Below are positions 4,637 to 6,003 of a DNA stretch of 6,003 nucleotides, one piece after another. A model generated the notes under the pieces. The model searched no databases and was not told where the DNA came from. It was given only the letters and a program-made list of their open reading frames with translations. Source of the stretch: an uncultured Alphaproteobacteria bacterium (GTDB lineage Bacteria; Pseudomonadota; Alphaproteobacteria; CAAHEQ01; UBA3637). The stretch lies in assembly GCA_937888725.1 (NCBI GenBank), contig CALARE010000078.1, forward strand, positions 1 to 6,003. Reading direction: 5' to 3'. How positions within the stretch are numbered: the stretch's first letter is position 1; each line of letters opens with the position of its first letter. The position numbers and the translations under genes are program-made.

Positions 4637-6003
4637 AATATTTTGTATTCTCCTTCAATCCATTGTCTTTTAACTTTTTATAAACACATGATTTTTTCAC
4701 AACAAAAGGATTATTTGCTTGCTTTTCAATATATTTATCTTTTGGCACCTGTAGTGAGAGGATATGGACAGCAACCCCTAGTTGAAAAAGCTGGTGTAAA
4801 GAACGGGATGCATCCCGAGCTTCCACCTCTTTCAGGTGAGGCAAATTTTTAAAACAAAGCCCCATTTCAGCCGTTTTAACCGTTCCTAGATAAATTTTTT
4901 CCAACTTCTCATTGTCACAACAAACACCTTTTGAGATATTTTCACACCCTAACCAGAGCGTGTTTAATTCATTATTTTGGGTAATGCTATCTTCTCCTAA
5001 AACATGCAAAAGATGAAGTTTTAATTTTTTTAACTTTTGATTCTTACAAAAACAATCAGCCCCTGCTTTTTCTAAAAAAGGTAACGAAAGCTCCTCTAAA
5101 TTTGATAAGTTGATAAAAGAATAACTCCCCACTTGTCTTAAACTGGGTAAGGTGACACGTTTTAGGTTTCTTAAATTATTTAAAAAACGGGATCCTGCAA
5201 CGGACAAATTCGGCATATCCAATGTCTCAAGCTGATCACAGTCAGACAAAAAGAACCTATCCACATGCCTGACACCTTTTAAAGAGAGATTTCTTAACGC
5301 TGGCAAAGAGTGTACAATCCTATTAATACGCTCCGTACCCCTCAGTTCAAACGAATTTAAACCCCTCAGCATATAAGAGGTCAAAGATTTAACACGCCCC
5401 TTTTGAATGGTCAAAAAGTGTTTCCCATTAAGCAAAAGATGTTTTTCATCCCCTTCTTTTTGAATGGAAAAACTTTTTCCCTGAATTTCACAACTTAAAC
5501 AGTTGCTAAAAACAGAACCATTCTCTGTCAATGACTGAACTGTCTTTTTTTTCAAATCCAACAAACTCGTTTCAATCAAAATTTGATAATCTTTTTGCAG
5601 TTCTTTTAAAACACCATTTTCAAAATAAAACCCATCGCCAAAATAGATATTATCTTTTTCAAAATTAATCCGATATAAACGCCCATCTTGATAAATAAAA
5701 TGATCAGGAACATCCATTTGTTTCACCTTCAAATTCACACAAAACATCTTTTCAAGTGCTCGTGTTAAACCGACAATAATATTATCAGGATTGGAATGAA
5801 AGGTATTATCTGGAAAAACAACTGTATGATTATAACGATTGCATATTTTGATAAAATGAGAGCCTTTGGCAATTTGAATAGAAATCACAGAGGTGCCATA
5901 TTCATCTTCTCTATCTTCAAGCCCTACAAAATCTGCTCGTTTAATTTCATCCACATTCTTTTTCACCGCATGGATGATATAAAAATTTTTATACCGATTG
6001 CTA
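4629..6003 (-). CDS. Leucine-rich repeat (LRR_5/BspA-like) protein with conserved N-terminal module, copy C (partial, cut by the right edge)
   Basis: The frame is open to the right edge. The first possible start inside the window, a GTG at 5966, is not the real one: the codons before it encode NRYKNFYIIHAV, which aligns with NRYKDYYIIHCI at residues 108-119 of copy B. About 106 N-terminal residues therefore lie outside. The part seen (about 457 residues) has DREDEYG, SVISIQI, NRYNHTV, DNTFHSNPDNIIVGL, DNIYFGDGF and a LLDLKKKTV segment. It is followed by the most regular LRR solenoid of the three, with clean 22-residue units starting at residues 246, 268, 290, 312, 334 and 355 (numbered from the GTG) and weaker units before. 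It lacks the KEGAE and HP motifs of the other copies, and its repeats contain many Cys, including CFC and CC. A Lys-rich tail ends in YYA. It is upstream of copy B with an 8-base overlap, so the two are co-transcribed. Its promoter is outside the window. Confidence 0.87.
   Translation of the reverse strand, partial: SNRYKNFYIIHAVKKNVDEIKRADFVGLEDREDEYGTSVISIQIAKGSHFIKICNRYNHTVVFPDNTFHSNPDNIIVGLTRALEKMFCVNLKVKQMDVPDHFIYQDGRLYRINFEKDNIYFGDGFYFENGVLKELQKDYQILIETSLLDLKKKTVQSLTENGSVFSNCLSCEIQGKSFSIQKEGDEKHLLLNGKHFLTIQKGRVKSLTSYMLRGLNSFELRGTERINRIVHSLPALRNLSLKGVRHVDRFFLSDCDQLETLDMPNLSVAGSRFLNNLRNLKRVTLPSLRQVGSYSFINLSNLEELSLPFLEKAGADCFCKNQKLKKLKLHLLHVLGEDSITQNNELNTLWLGCENISKGVCCDNEKLEKIYLGTVKTAEMGLCFKNLPHLKEVEARDASRSLHQLFQLGVAVHILSLQVPKDKYIEKQANNPFVVKKSCVYKKLKDNGLKENTKYYA

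Noticed and set aside
4601..4852. 83-codon + strand frame across the copy C/B junction
   Set aside because: It is antisense to two well-supported genes and has no domain or ribosome binding site.

Overview
The window is low in G+C, with compact genes, good Shine-Dalgarno sites, a consensus sigma-70 type promoter and standard stop codons. A small exported DUF2147 protein, a family common in Proteobacteria and also found in Bacteroidetes, together with BspA-type leucine-rich repeat (LRR) and ankyrin proteins, suggests a host-associated or gut Gram-negative bacterium. An AT-rich alphaproteobacterium is my best guess, but the sequence does not prove it.

Layout. Positions 1-158 hold the possible tail of a + strand gene (stop at 51-53) and then about 100 bases of higher G+C with no assigned function. 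Positions 159-899 (-) encode an ankyrin-repeat protein, and 916-2415 (-) encode an LRR protein. The two are 16 bases apart and probably form one transcription unit, driven by a perfect TTGACA-17-TATAAT promoter at 2448-2476. The 172-base divergent region 2416-2587 also holds a strong inverted repeat (2509-2531). On the other side of it, 2588-3001 (+) encodes a secreted DUF2147 protein. It ends at a bidirectional terminator (3015-3075) shared with the convergent gene at 3074-4636 (-). That gene is a second LRR protein and overlaps by 8 bases the end of a third one (4629 to beyond the right edge, -).

The three LRR genes are paralogues. Each has an uncharacterised N-terminal region with a strongly conserved polar block (EDEYG, SVISIQI, NRYNHTV, DNTFxSNPDNIIxGL), a middle region with DNxYF and a hydrophobic LxDxK-type segment, and a divergent C-terminal solenoid of about 22-residue LRR_5/BspA-like repeats. 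None of the complete copies has a signal peptide. The arrangement (a fixed N-terminal module, variable binding solenoids, tandem copies and an ankyrin partner) looks like an expanded family of interaction or effector proteins. That role is inferred, and no catalytic function can be assigned from the sequence. The DUF2147 gene has its own signals and is probably functionally independent.
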